In this document: positions 38,629 to 46,344 of the stretch, one piece after another | How positions within the stretch are numbered: the first letter of the stretch is position 1 | How the letters are laid out: each line of letters opens with the position of its first letter | Assembly: GCF_003606365.2 (NCBI RefSeq) | Contig: NZ_CP031933.2 | Coordinates: forward strand, 2,232,001 to 2,296,000 | Source of the DNA: Companilactobacillus zhachilii | GTDB lineage: Bacteria; Bacillota; Bacilli; Lactobacillales; Lactobacillaceae | DNA: 64,000 nucleotides | Direction of reading: 5' to 3' | Program-made: the position numbers and the translations under genes | The notes under the pieces: model-generated | What the model saw: only the letters and a program-made list of their open reading frames with translations | Told to the model about the DNA's origin: nothing | The model's database searches: none

Positions 38629-41019
38629 ATGTTATTGAACAAAAAATGTGTTTATTTAGGTATTTCATTATTTTCTGCGATGCTGCTTACTGCTACTTCA
38701 ACTCAAGAAGCAAAAGCTGCAACGACTACAAGTACGACTACCGCGACGACGTCTCCCACCAGTACTTCCACTTCAACAACGTCTACGCCTGCAAAAACAA
38801 CTACAACATCTCAGCCTATGACAGCAACGGCCACGACTTCAAGTACAACCACAGCTCCTACTGCAACGCAAACTACAACAAGTGCAACTCCAGTCTTACC
38901 GGCTACCACTTCAACTAGTTCTACAACAACTGCTCAGCCCACCACTACAACAGCCAAAACTACTACAGCAACGACAGGTTCAACAACCACTCCAGTTACT
39001 ACGACATCCGCTAGCTCATCGACAACACCAACCACTGCAACGCCAGTCGCAACTACAGCCACATCTTCCACCTCAACGACAGTCCCAACAACTAGCACTA
39101 CGACGACTACCGCAACAACAGCTGCTACTACAACGCAAACAACAACAACTTCTACAGTTACAACTAATCCTTACGCAATCCCAGCTAACGTAACTGATGA
39201 TACGGTCATTACCTTTACTGACCCTACTTTGGGCTATGCTGTCAAAGATGCACTAAAAATTCCTTATAATTCTAACTTAACGGTTGGTGATATCAAGGCT
39301 TATTCAAACCCATACCTATCAGTTTCGATGGATAACTATGACCTTAGACATCCTAATGGCCCTGCTTCAACTCCTGACCCAAATATAAATCACATGGCTG
39401 ACATTGACAGCACGCCTATCGAAAGCTTAAATGGTATGCAATATTTTCAACTCTTGCCAGCTAAAGCTGGTCTTATCCTTCAAGTAAATTTAGCTTCAGA
39501 CCCTAAAGCCGATCCCGATTTGACCCCTTTGGAAAATATTAACTTAGCTGGTCTAGATTTGGCAGGTAATTTCAGTGATCCTACTGCTAAAGAAATTGAT
39601 CCGATTCAAGTGGAAAAGTTAAATTTATCTAATTCCTCATCACTCAAATTTGAAGGTACGAAAACTGGCAACGGAATTACTCAAGCCCAACTAACCCAAT
39701 TAGCTCCAACAATCAATAAATACGCTAATAATGGTCAAGGTTTCAACATGATTGGATTTGGCAATTCTTCAATTAGTGACTTTTCACCACTCAAAGGCAC
39801 TGAAACTGGCAAAGGTGCAATGATTAATGCTGTTACCAACACGATTAATGACCCTACCCCAGTTTACGCTGTCACTGGTCAGCCAATTGCCTTCACAGCG
39901 CCGAAATTGCTCGATCCAAGTGGTACTGACATCGCACCTTTGTATAATTATTCTGGTTCAACGACTAGTGCTTATTTGAAGATGGGAAATTTAACAAACG
40001 TCGGCGGAGACAATTTTGTTTTGAATAATGCTGATCCTACTGCGACGGTTTTAAGTTACGGCAACTATGGATTCCACAATGGTTACGTTAGTGGTTCAAT
40101 GGTTCAAGAAAATCTCGGAAACACTTACTTTCAAACTGCCACAACTGTCAATCAGCCACTTATTTTTCAGGCACATCCAACTGTCACTATTAATTACGTT
40201 GATGCCACTGGCAAACCTATTATGGTCAAAGGAACTGCTCTCACTAAAACACTCAGTGGTACTACAATTGGCTCAGCTTTCGACTTAACTGCTGACAGTA
40301 CCGTTGACGGTTACAAATTAACCAGTCCAGTCTCTCTTTTAAAGGGAACCTATACTCAAAATCCCCAAACAATCGAGCTAGCTTACAGCGCTTTGCCTAA
40401 GAAGGAATCATCTTCTACAACAGCTAAACCAACTAAGCCTGTTAAACCAAACAAGCCAATTGATAAACATCCAGCCAAACCTTCTGGTGGTCGTGAACAA
40501 ATTGTCATTCACAACACCACTGACGGGTCTTATTTAAGTGACATCGGCGTCCACGGAACGACAACTATTAATGGCAAACCATTCTATCTTTTGGACGATG
40601 GTGAATTGATTGAAGTTCAAGATTACGATGCTACTGCCTCAACTAAAACAGGTATCCTCATTACTTATGAGTCTCCAGTTAAATTAATGGACGGCCATGG
40701 AAGATATCTCAATTTGGACTCCGAACCTAATACAAAGTGGAAATACGATGAATTAGTCGCCATTAACGGCAAAGGATACTATCGAATTGCTACTGACAAG
40801 TATCTTGTACTTGATCAAGCAACGGAATTTACCCCTGCTCCTCCGAAATCCAAAGTTCATTTGACAGCTAAAACTTATTTGTACGATTCTCGTGGTCGTA
40901 GACTACGCCGAGCTTTACCAGCTAATAGCTATTGGAGAACTGACGGATATATTATGATTCATGGCATCAAGATGTATCGTGTTGCAACCGATGAGTACGT
41001 CGAAGCAAAACTATTTTAA
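38629..41019 (+). CDS. Thr/Ser-rich secreted surface protein with MucBP and SLAP-like domains
   Basis: A 796-aa exported protein. A signal peptide (VYLGISLFSAMLLTATSTQEAKA) is followed by a Thr/Ser/Ala low-complexity stalk (about 32-180), probably O-glycosylated. A leucine-rich-like region (about 185-420; SLNGMQYFQLLPA, FSPLKGTETGKG) and a MucBP domain (VTINYVDATGKPI to LAYSALP, about 520-590) come next. After a Lys/Pro linker there are two SLAP-type segments at the C-terminus (TYLYDSRGRRLRRALPANSY, IHGIKMYRVATDEYVEA). No LPXTG is present, so non-covalent wall binding through the SLAP domain is expected. AGAAGGA precedes the ATG. Confidence 0.82.
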   Translation: MLLNKKCVYLGISLFSAMLLTATSTQEAKAATTTSTTTATTSPTSTSTSTTSTPAKTTTTSQPMTATATTSSTTTAPTATQTTTSATPVLPATTSTSSTTTAQPTTTTAKTTTATTGSTTTPVTTTSASSSTTPTTATPVATTATSSTSTTVPTTSTTTTTATTAATTTQTTTTSTVTTNPYAIPANVTDDTVITFTDPTLGYAVKDALKIPYNSNLTVGDIKAYSNPYLSVSMDNYDLRHPNGPASTPDPNINHMADIDSTPIESLNGMQYFQLLPAKAGLILQVNLASDPKADPDLTPLENINLAGLDLAGNFSDPTAKEIDPIQVEKLNLSNSSSLKFEGTKTGNGITQAQLTQLAPTINKYANNGQGFNMIGFGNSSISDFSPLKGTETGKGAMINAVTNTINDPTPVYAVTGQPIAFTAPKLLDPSGTDIAPLYNYSGSTTSAYLKMGNLTNVGGDNFVLNNADPTATVLSYGNYGFHNGYVSGSMVQENLGNTYFQTATTVNQPLIFQAHPTVTINYVDATGKPIMVKGTALTKTLSGTTIGSAFDLTADSTVDGYKLTSPVSLLKGTYTQNPQTIELAYSALPKKESSSTTAKPTKPVKPNKPIDKHPAKPSGGREQIVIHNTTDGSYLSDIGVHGTTTINGKPFYLLDDGELIEVQDYDATASTKTGILITYESPVKLMDGHGRYLNLDSEPNTKWKYDELVAINGKGYYRIATDKYLVLDQATEFTPAPPKSKVHLTAKTYLYDSRGRRLRRALPANSYWRTDGYIMIHGIKMYRVATDEYVEAKLF

Positions 41020-41039
41020 AATTTAAATACTTACGCACA

Positions 41040-41204
41040 AAAACAGGTCTGGGACAAAACTATTATTGTCTTTAAACATGCAGCATAAACGTGTAACAAA
41101 CATAGCTTTTTCCGCTTAAAACAAATAGCGCCAGCAATCCAAAATCGGATTACTGGCGCTATTTGCCTTAATGCTCGAAAGCTGACTGTGTTTTGTTACA
41201 CTCT
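41040..41204. repeat. Family B terminator-like repeat, copy B3
   Basis: A full copy: GTGTAACAAACATAGC and TGTGTTTTGTTACAC as outer arms, with AAATAGCGCCAGCAATCC / GGATTACTGGCGCTATTT as the core hairpin. It lies between converging genes and should terminate both. Confidence 0.85.
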
Positions 41205-41936
41205 CTATTTTTGACTCTTAATTTCTTGAATCAATTTAGCTTGAGCTTCGGCCTTAAAGGCTTTTTCAGCTTGTTGTGTAACTTGTTTTTGTTCATCTGG
41301 AGTCATCTTAGGATTAGCTTTCATAGCCTTCATGACAGCAGCTTTAACGTAAGCTTCACCTTCTTGTTTCATTTGAGCTTGGAAAGCTTTACTCTTCATT
41401 TTCTTTTGTAATTGACTAGCTTGAGTCGTCGTCAAAACTAACCAATCCTTACCAACTTTAAAGGTATTTGTTTGTTTAACAAATTCTTTATTGTTATCTG
41501 AAAGTCCAAAGAGGAATGAATAGAAACCATTCTTATATTCCCAGCGAGTTGTCTTACGTTCCAAAGTAGCGGCTGAATAATTGCCAGTTTTCACTTTGTT
41601 TGTAACGTTGACATCAACTTTAGTTGTCGTTGGTTTCTTCTTATTAGCAGTTTCAGGTGTCCGGTAAATATAAACATCTTCCTTACCCTTCGTACCTAAT
41701 TCTTTCTTTAATAGAAGATTTGAACCCTTTTGAACAGATTGGATCTGATACGTCTTTTCACTATTAACTTTTTGCATACCAAAGTGACTATATTCATTTG
41801 AAATCAACAATACCAAACTCAAAATGAATAAGGCAACGAAGGTAAATGATAATGAATAACCAACTTTTTTATTTTTCAAGAAGACAGCGAAGTAATATGC
41901 CAGTACGGCGAAAACTAAAATAGAAATAAGAATCAT
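41205..41936 (-). CDS. DUF4811 family membrane protein
   Basis: A 243-aa protein with two N-terminal TM helices (ILISILVFAVLAYYFAVFL; LSFTFVALFILSLVLLIS), an extracytoplasmic-looking beta region and a Lys/Gln/Ala-rich helical C-terminus (from about 190). DUF4811 proteins regularly follow MFS drug exporters in lactobacilli, as here. The function is unknown; an accessory role to the exporter is inferred from coupling (ATG overlaps the exporter stop, TAATG). Confidence 0.78.
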   Translation of the reverse strand: MILISILVFAVLAYYFAVFLKNKKVGYSLSFTFVALFILSLVLLISNEYSHFGMQKVNSEKTYQIQSVQKGSNLLLKKELGTKGKEDVYIYRTPETANKKKPTTTKVDVNVTNKVKTGNYSAATLERKTTRWEYKNGFYSFLFGLSDNNKEFVKQTNTFKVGKDWLVLTTTQASQLQKKMKSKAFQAQMKQEGEAYVKAAVMKAMKANPKMTPDEQKQVTQQAEKAFKAEAQAKLIQEIKSQK

Positions 41937-43438
41937 TATTCTTCACCTGCCAATCTTGTGTTTTTCAATGTGTCAGTATCAATTGTTTTTGATTTAGAAC
42001 TGTTTGTGACCATCAAACTAATTAAGTAACCAATGACACAGAATAAAATAGCTACCGCAAAGGCTGCATGATAACCACTTAATGTGGCATTGAAGAAATT
42101 ATCTTTATATTGAAGTGGTGCTTGACTCAAAAGTGACTTGCCAGGTTTCAAATTGTTTGTAACGTTAGTCAAGACACTGACCAAAATAGCTGTACCCATT
42201 GAACTGAAAATTTGACGAACGGTGTTATTTACGGCAGTACCATGACTCATCAAGTTAAATGGCAAAGCGTTCATACCATCGGTTGTAACAGGCATCAAGA
42301 CCATTGAAATACCAAACATACGAACCATGTAAAGTACCACAATATCAAGAACTGGCGTTGTCTTTGTTAAGAATAAGAATGGAATTGTACCGGCAGTTAA
42401 CAAGAACATACCCATACGTGCCAAATCCTTAGGTCCGAATTTATCAAAGGCATTCCCAGTAATCGGACTCATGACACCAATCATCAAAGCACCAGGTAAC
42501 AATGTTAAGCCTGAATGGAAAGCTGACATACCTTTAACAATTTGAAGGTATAGTGGTAGTACCATTTCAACACCGATCATGGCCATGTTAGTAACTGATG
42601 ACAATGCGGCCGCAATGGCAAATTTCTTTTCTTTGAAAACACGTAATTCCAAGAATGGTTTGTCCATATGTAATTGACGGTAACCAAACAATAGAATGAA
42701 AACAATCCCAATAGCGATAGAACCAATAACAGTCATTGAACCCCAACCGTCATTACCAACTGATGAGAATCCATAAAGAATGGCACCAAAACCGATTGTT
42801 GATTCAATCAATGATAAAACATCTAGTTTCGTTCTGTGCGTCTTAATAACTGGTCTCATAAAGAAGAAAGCCAAAATTAAAACTAAGACAACGATAGGAA
42901 TGATCATTCCAAAAAGATCTCTCCATGTCCAGTTATCAATGATGAAACCTGAAAGTGTAGGTCCAATAGCTGGAGCAAGTCCGATAACTAATCCACCAAG
43001 TCCCATGGCAGCACCACGTTGGTTAGCTGGGAAAATTGATAGCATAACGACTTGCATAAGTGGCATTGTAATACCAACACCGACCGCTTGAATCAAACGA
43101 CCAGCCAAGATAACACCAAAAGTTGGTGCTACGAAACACATAATTGTTCCGACTAAGAAAGTCGACATAGCAATAATGTACAAAATCTTTGTACTAAAGT
43201 TGTTACTTAACCAAGCAGTAACAGGAATCATAATACCGTTAACCATTAGAAATCCAGTTGTTAACCACTGAACATCTGAAGTTGTCACACTGAATTCTTT
43301 CATCAATGTAGGAAAGGCGGTAGTTAAAATAGTACCGTTCAAAACAGTACAGAATGTACCCACAAGTAAAACCAAAACCAGCAAATTACGGTTAAAAGTT
43401 TTGCCATGTGCATCCACAATTGCTTTATTATTAGGCAT
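41936..43438 (-). CDS. DHA2-type MFS multidrug exporter, 14 TM
   Basis: A 500-aa exporter of the EmrB/QacA group. TM1 begins LLVLVLLVGTFCTVLNGTILTTAFP with the DHA2 pattern, loop motif AGRLIQAVGVGITMPLMQVVM follows, and motif C-like GLAPAIGPTLSGFI is near residue 155. The position in a marR-exporter-DUF4811 operon indicates induction by a MarR ligand. The substrate is not predictable. Confidence 0.9.
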   Translation of the reverse strand: MPNNKAIVDAHGKTFNRNLLVLVLLVGTFCTVLNGTILTTAFPTLMKEFSVTTSDVQWLTTGFLMVNGIMIPVTAWLSNNFSTKILYIIAMSTFLVGTIMCFVAPTFGVILAGRLIQAVGVGITMPLMQVVMLSIFPANQRGAAMGLGGLVIGLAPAIGPTLSGFIIDNWTWRDLFGMIIPIVVLVLILAFFFMRPVIKTHRTKLDVLSLIESTIGFGAILYGFSSVGNDGWGSMTVIGSIAIGIVFILLFGYRQLHMDKPFLELRVFKEKKFAIAAALSSVTNMAMIGVEMVLPLYLQIVKGMSAFHSGLTLLPGALMIGVMSPITGNAFDKFGPKDLARMGMFLLTAGTIPFLFLTKTTPVLDIVVLYMVRMFGISMVLMPVTTDGMNALPFNLMSHGTAVNNTVRQIFSSMGTAILVSVLTNVTNNLKPGKSLLSQAPLQYKDNFFNATLSGYHAAFAVAILFCVIGYLISLMVTNSSKSKTIDTDTLKNTRLAGEE

Positions 43439-43464
43439 AATAATAAAATCCTCTTCTCTAAATT

Positions 43465-43902
43465 TTATTTAGAAGGTATCTCGATGCTGTCTAAATTTTT
43501 ATAAACCTTTTCTAATATACTCTCTAGTTGTGTTTGTTCTTCTGAAGTGACACCTTTAAACATCACTTCATTACTGGCACGAAAAGCACGGCGAATCTTG
43601 TCATAAAGTTTTTCGCCTTTCTCGGTAATCTTGACGATTTTTCGTCGTCCATTTTCCGGATCAGGTTTTCGTAACACGTAGCCATAGTTTTCAAGTTTTT
43701 TCAATGAACGAGCAATACTTGCACCATCAGACATGGTAATTTCACCAATTTTATCTTGAGTGCAGGATTTGTTCTTATAAACGATTGATAAAATGATACT
43801 TTCAAAAGCATTTAGCCCCTTATCCTTGAGATAACTGGCGGCAATGCGACGTTTGATAGAAGTATATTTCATAACAAAACCAATCAAATTATAATCATCC
43901 AT
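43465..43902 (-). CDS. MarR family transcriptional regulator
   Basis: A 145-aa winged-helix dimer. The HTH is near 50-75 (CTQDKIGEITMSDGASIARSLKKLE) and the wing is RKPDPENGRRKIVKITEKG. It heads the operon, and a perfect palindrome overlaps its own -35, so autorepression and control of the exporter are likely. No redox Cys pair is present except one Cys in SCTQD. Confidence 0.92.
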   Translation of the reverse strand: MDDYNLIGFVMKYTSIKRRIAASYLKDKGLNAFESIILSIVYKNKSCTQDKIGEITMSDGASIARSLKKLENYGYVLRKPDPENGRRKIVKITEKGEKLYDKIRRAFRASNEVMFKGVTSEEQTQLESILEKVYKNLDSIEIPSK

Positions 43903-43955
43903 AAATTCACCTCATTTTATTTAAAAAAACTTCTCGTTTTTTAAGAACAAGAGCT

Positions 43956-43988
43956 ATTCTATACCCGACTCTTGATAAAATCAAGAGT
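43956..43988 (-). promoter_or_regulatory. marR operon promoter with palindromic operator
   Basis: On the minus strand, -35 TTGATT (43984-43979), 17 bases and -10 TAGAAT (43961-43956). The -35 is buried in a perfect palindrome, ACTCTTGAT-AAA-ATCAAGAGT (43968-43988), the probable MarR operator. Confidence 0.8.
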
Positions 43989-44009
43989 TATGTTTGAATT
44001 TATTTTCAT

Positions 44010-44053
44010 AAAATTTATATTTAGTTTTCAGAAAATTTATATTTAGTTTTCAG
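44010..44053. repeat. 22-bp tandem duplication
   Basis: The unit AAAATTTATATTTAG-TTTTCAG is present twice in a row without mismatch, between the marR operator and copy A18. Probably a recent slippage event. Confidence 0.9.
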
Positions 44054-44074
44054 AAAAGAGTGGTTTATTGAGAA

Positions 44075-44253
44075 TGCCGTCTCCAGAAGCGGGGAAAATG
44101 GGCTCACTGTGGGACCGATTTGAGCCAAGGTCTCAAATCTCGCTTTTGAACTTCGCACAACCCGCGAATTTCAAAAGACGTCCGTGGAGTAAGGACGAAA
44201 CGTCCTAACTCCACCTTCACGGTGAGCTCATTTTCCCCGCTTCTTCCGACTAA
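44075..44253 (-). repeat. Family A structured repeat, copy A18 (reverse)
   Basis: The outer stem AGCGGGGAAAATGGGCTCAC has GTGAGCTCATTTTCCCCGCT as partner, nearly perfect over 20 pairs. The variable hairpin is GGAGTAAGGACG / CGTCCTAACTCC. It lies upstream of the marR operon. Confidence 0.92.
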
Positions 44254-44330
44254 GTAAACTATTCATTAGAAATAAATATTCCAAGACTTTTTTTAATCTA
44301 ACAGTCCAACCATAAAAACATTCAATTCTC

Positions 44331-44440
44331 TACTGATGCTTGTCGATTTTTTGATTGTGAAATTGAAATAATTTGTAAGGTCAAAAGATTCAAAACATAC
44401 TCCATATCCTGTAAATCCAGTCATTGATGCCAAAATAATA
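44331..44440 (-). repeat. Island spacer module S, copy 3 (inverted)
   Basis: The reverse complement reads CATCAATGACTGG, ACAGGATATGGAGTATG, TCTTTTGACCTTACAAATTA and AAAAAATCGACAAGCATCA, matching the 26.3-kb copy over about 110 bases but in the opposite orientation. Confidence 0.85.
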
Positions 44441-44462
44441 CTTAAAGTTATTTAAACAGCGA

Positions 44463-44642
44463 ACTAGCCGGAAAGAGCAAGAAATTAGGTCGCTGTGCAT
44501 GTGGCGTTAGCACTTTAGTGCTTACACCACGGGACGACTTTTGAAACTCGCGATTTGTGCGAGGTTCAAAATCGAGACAAAAGACCTTGGCTTTTGTCGG
44601 TCCCCATAGCGACCTAATTTTCTTGCTCTTGGAGGTGGCATA
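44463..44642 (+). repeat. Family A structured repeat, copy A19 (forward)
   Basis: The outer stem is AAGAGCAAGAAATTAGGTC with GACCTAATTTTCTTGCTCTT. The hairpin is TTTTGAAACTCGC/GCGAGGTTCAAAA. The third hairpin has ACAAAAG/CTTTTGT flanks. It is followed by a small terminator-like inverted repeat, AAGTAATTCTTGAA..AAATTACTT, at 44692-44729. Confidence 0.92.
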
Positions 44643-44807
44643 CTTAACTAGCTCCACGCATAAACTACTCTAAAAAGTACAAAAAAAGAAGTAATTCTTG
44701 AATATTCCCATACTCAAAAATTACTTCTTATTCATTTTTATTTATTTCTGTCATAAAACGATTAGCTTGCAAACTAATTAGGAAGAAATCCACTGCATCC
44801 TTCCATA

Positions 44808-44997
44808 CATTAGCTGGAGGGTGCGAGAAATTTTATTCCGCTGTGAAGGTGGAGTTAGGACAGGTGCTTTTCCTGTTCTTACTCCACGGACGTCTTTTAA
44901 GACTTGCGGTTTGTGCAAGGCTTAAAAGCGAGTATCGAGACCTTGGCTCGATACGGTCCCATAGCGGAATAAAATTTTCTCGCACCCGGAAGCGGCC
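44808..44997 (+). repeat. Family A structured repeat, copy A20 (forward)
   Basis: The outer stem is GGGTGCGAGAAATTTTATTC with GAATAAAATTTTCTCGCACC. The variable hairpin is GGAGTTAGGACAGG / CCTGTTCTTACTCC. The trpS stop codon begins one base after it. Confidence 0.92.
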
Positions 44998-46014
44998 CTA
45001 GTCAAAATAGTTGACACCAATTGCCTTACGAACTTCTGACAATGTTTGGTTAGCCACGATATTAGCGTTGTCGCTACCTTTTTTAAGAATGTCATAAACG
45101 CCAGGAATATCTTTTTCATATTCGGCACGACGGTTACGGATTGGTTCAAGAATTTCTTGTAAAACGTCGTTTAGATAACGTTTAACTTTGACATCCCCAA
45201 GACCACCAGCTTGATATTGTTCTTTCAATTCAGCAATCTTTTCTTTATCTGTACCAAAAGCATCAAGATATGTGAAGACAGTGTTGCCTTCGATTTTACC
45301 TGGATCTTCAACGTGAATGTGATCTGGATCAGTATACATTGACATAACTTTCTTAGTTACCACGTCAGCTGGGTCTGACAAGTAAATACAGTTACCTAAT
45401 GATTTACTCATTTTTGCGTTACCATCGATACCAGGAAGTCTACCTTGGCCCTTAGGTGGGAAGTAACCTTCTGGTTCAACTAATGTATCAACGTTATAAG
45501 TATTATTGAATGTCCGAACGATTTCACGTGCTTGTTCCATCATTGGTTCTTGGTCATCACCGACTGGCACTGTATCAGCTTTAAAGGCGGTAATATCGGC
45601 TGTTTGACTAACTGGATATGTTAGAAAGCCGGCTGGAATACTTTGACCAAAACTCTTTTGTTTAATTTCTGACTTAACAGTTGGATTTCTTTCCAAACGG
45701 GAAACACTCACAAGGTCAAGATAGTACATTGTCAATTCATTCAAAGCAGGAATTTGTGATTGCACCAAAATATTAGTTTTAGCTGGATCAATTCCAACTG
45801 ACAAATAATCAAGCGCAACTTGAATCAAACTATTACGAACTTTTTCAGGATCTCTAGCATTATCTGTCAAAGCTTGCATATCGGCAATCATGATAAACAT
45901 CTTGTACTTGCCTTCATCTTGAAGCTTAACACGGTTCTTCAATGATCCTAAATAATGTCCAATGTGTAACTTACCTGTTGGACGATCCCCAGTTAAAATT
46001 GTATTTGTTTTCAT
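44998..46014 (-). CDS. trpS: Tryptophanyl-tRNA synthetase
   Basis: Class I synthetase charging Trp-tRNA, 338 aa. The HIGH motif is in GDRPTGKLHIGHYLGSLKN near residue 8 and the KMSKS motif in GNAKMSKSLGN near 195; VGDDQEPMMEQAREI lies in the Trp pocket region. AGGAGG seven bases before ATG 46014 sets the start; the frame opens seven codons earlier. A T-box leader controls it. The stop codon abuts copy A20. Confidence 0.96.
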   Translation of the reverse strand: MKTNTILTGDRPTGKLHIGHYLGSLKNRVKLQDEGKYKMFIMIADMQALTDNARDPEKVRNSLIQVALDYLSVGIDPAKTNILVQSQIPALNELTMYYLDLVSVSRLERNPTVKSEIKQKSFGQSIPAGFLTYPVSQTADITAFKADTVPVGDDQEPMMEQAREIVRTFNNTYNVDTLVEPEGYFPPKGQGRLPGIDGNAKMSKSLGNCIYLSDPADVVTKKVMSMYTDPDHIHVEDPGKIEGNTVFTYLDAFGTDKEKIAELKEQYQAGGLGDVKVKRYLNDVLQEILEPIRNRRAEYEKDIPGVYDILKKGSDNANIVANQTLSEVRKAIGVNYFD

Positions 46015-46083
46015 ATTCTTTCCTCCTGAATTCATTAATGCAAAGACGTTTTTAAGGTGTTATAATAACTCTTCGACTAAAAA

Positions 46084-46295
46084 AAGCGCCCTATCATATT
46101 TAAAAATATAATAGGACGCTTCAGCGTGGTGCCACCTGTTTTGTAGAAATCACTCTACCACTCAAAGTTATAAGGTAACTACCCATACCATTTCCTAAAA
46201 CAAGGTCGATAACTTTTTCAGACTAGAAGTTATTCTCTGGACCAACTTACTTGAATTAGTACTCAAAAATGTCTATGCTTTAATGTACTCTAATT
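46084..46295 (-). promoter_or_regulatory. T-box riboswitch (Trp) upstream of trpS
   Basis: Read on the minus strand: AGTA-containing specifier-loop side, stem with GGTC/GACC, specifier segment GGAAATGGTATG (Trp codon TGG after GAAA), the T-box sequence AGGTGGCACCACG (46138-46123) and the terminator GCGTCCTATTATA..TATGATAGGGCGC with a T run (46121-46080). Uncharged tRNA-Trp should favour the anti-terminator and switch trpS on. Confidence 0.88.
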
Positions 46296-46301
46296 GCTAT
46301 T

Positions 46302-46330
46302 AGCATAATTAAAAATCAACAAATTGTCAA
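46302..46330 (-). promoter_or_regulatory. trpS promoter
   Basis: -35 TTGACA (46330-46325), spacer of 17, -10 TATGCT (46307-46302) on the minus strand. It lies within 15 bases of the divergent helD start codon, so the helD ribosome site overlaps this promoter region. Confidence 0.85.
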
Positions 46331-46344
46331 CGAGAGGTATTTTA

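Noticed and set aside
38646..39193. Frames rich in Tyr/Asn or Gln/Leu inside the Thr-rich protein gene
   Set aside because: Shifted readings of the ACN/GCN-rich stalk DNA.
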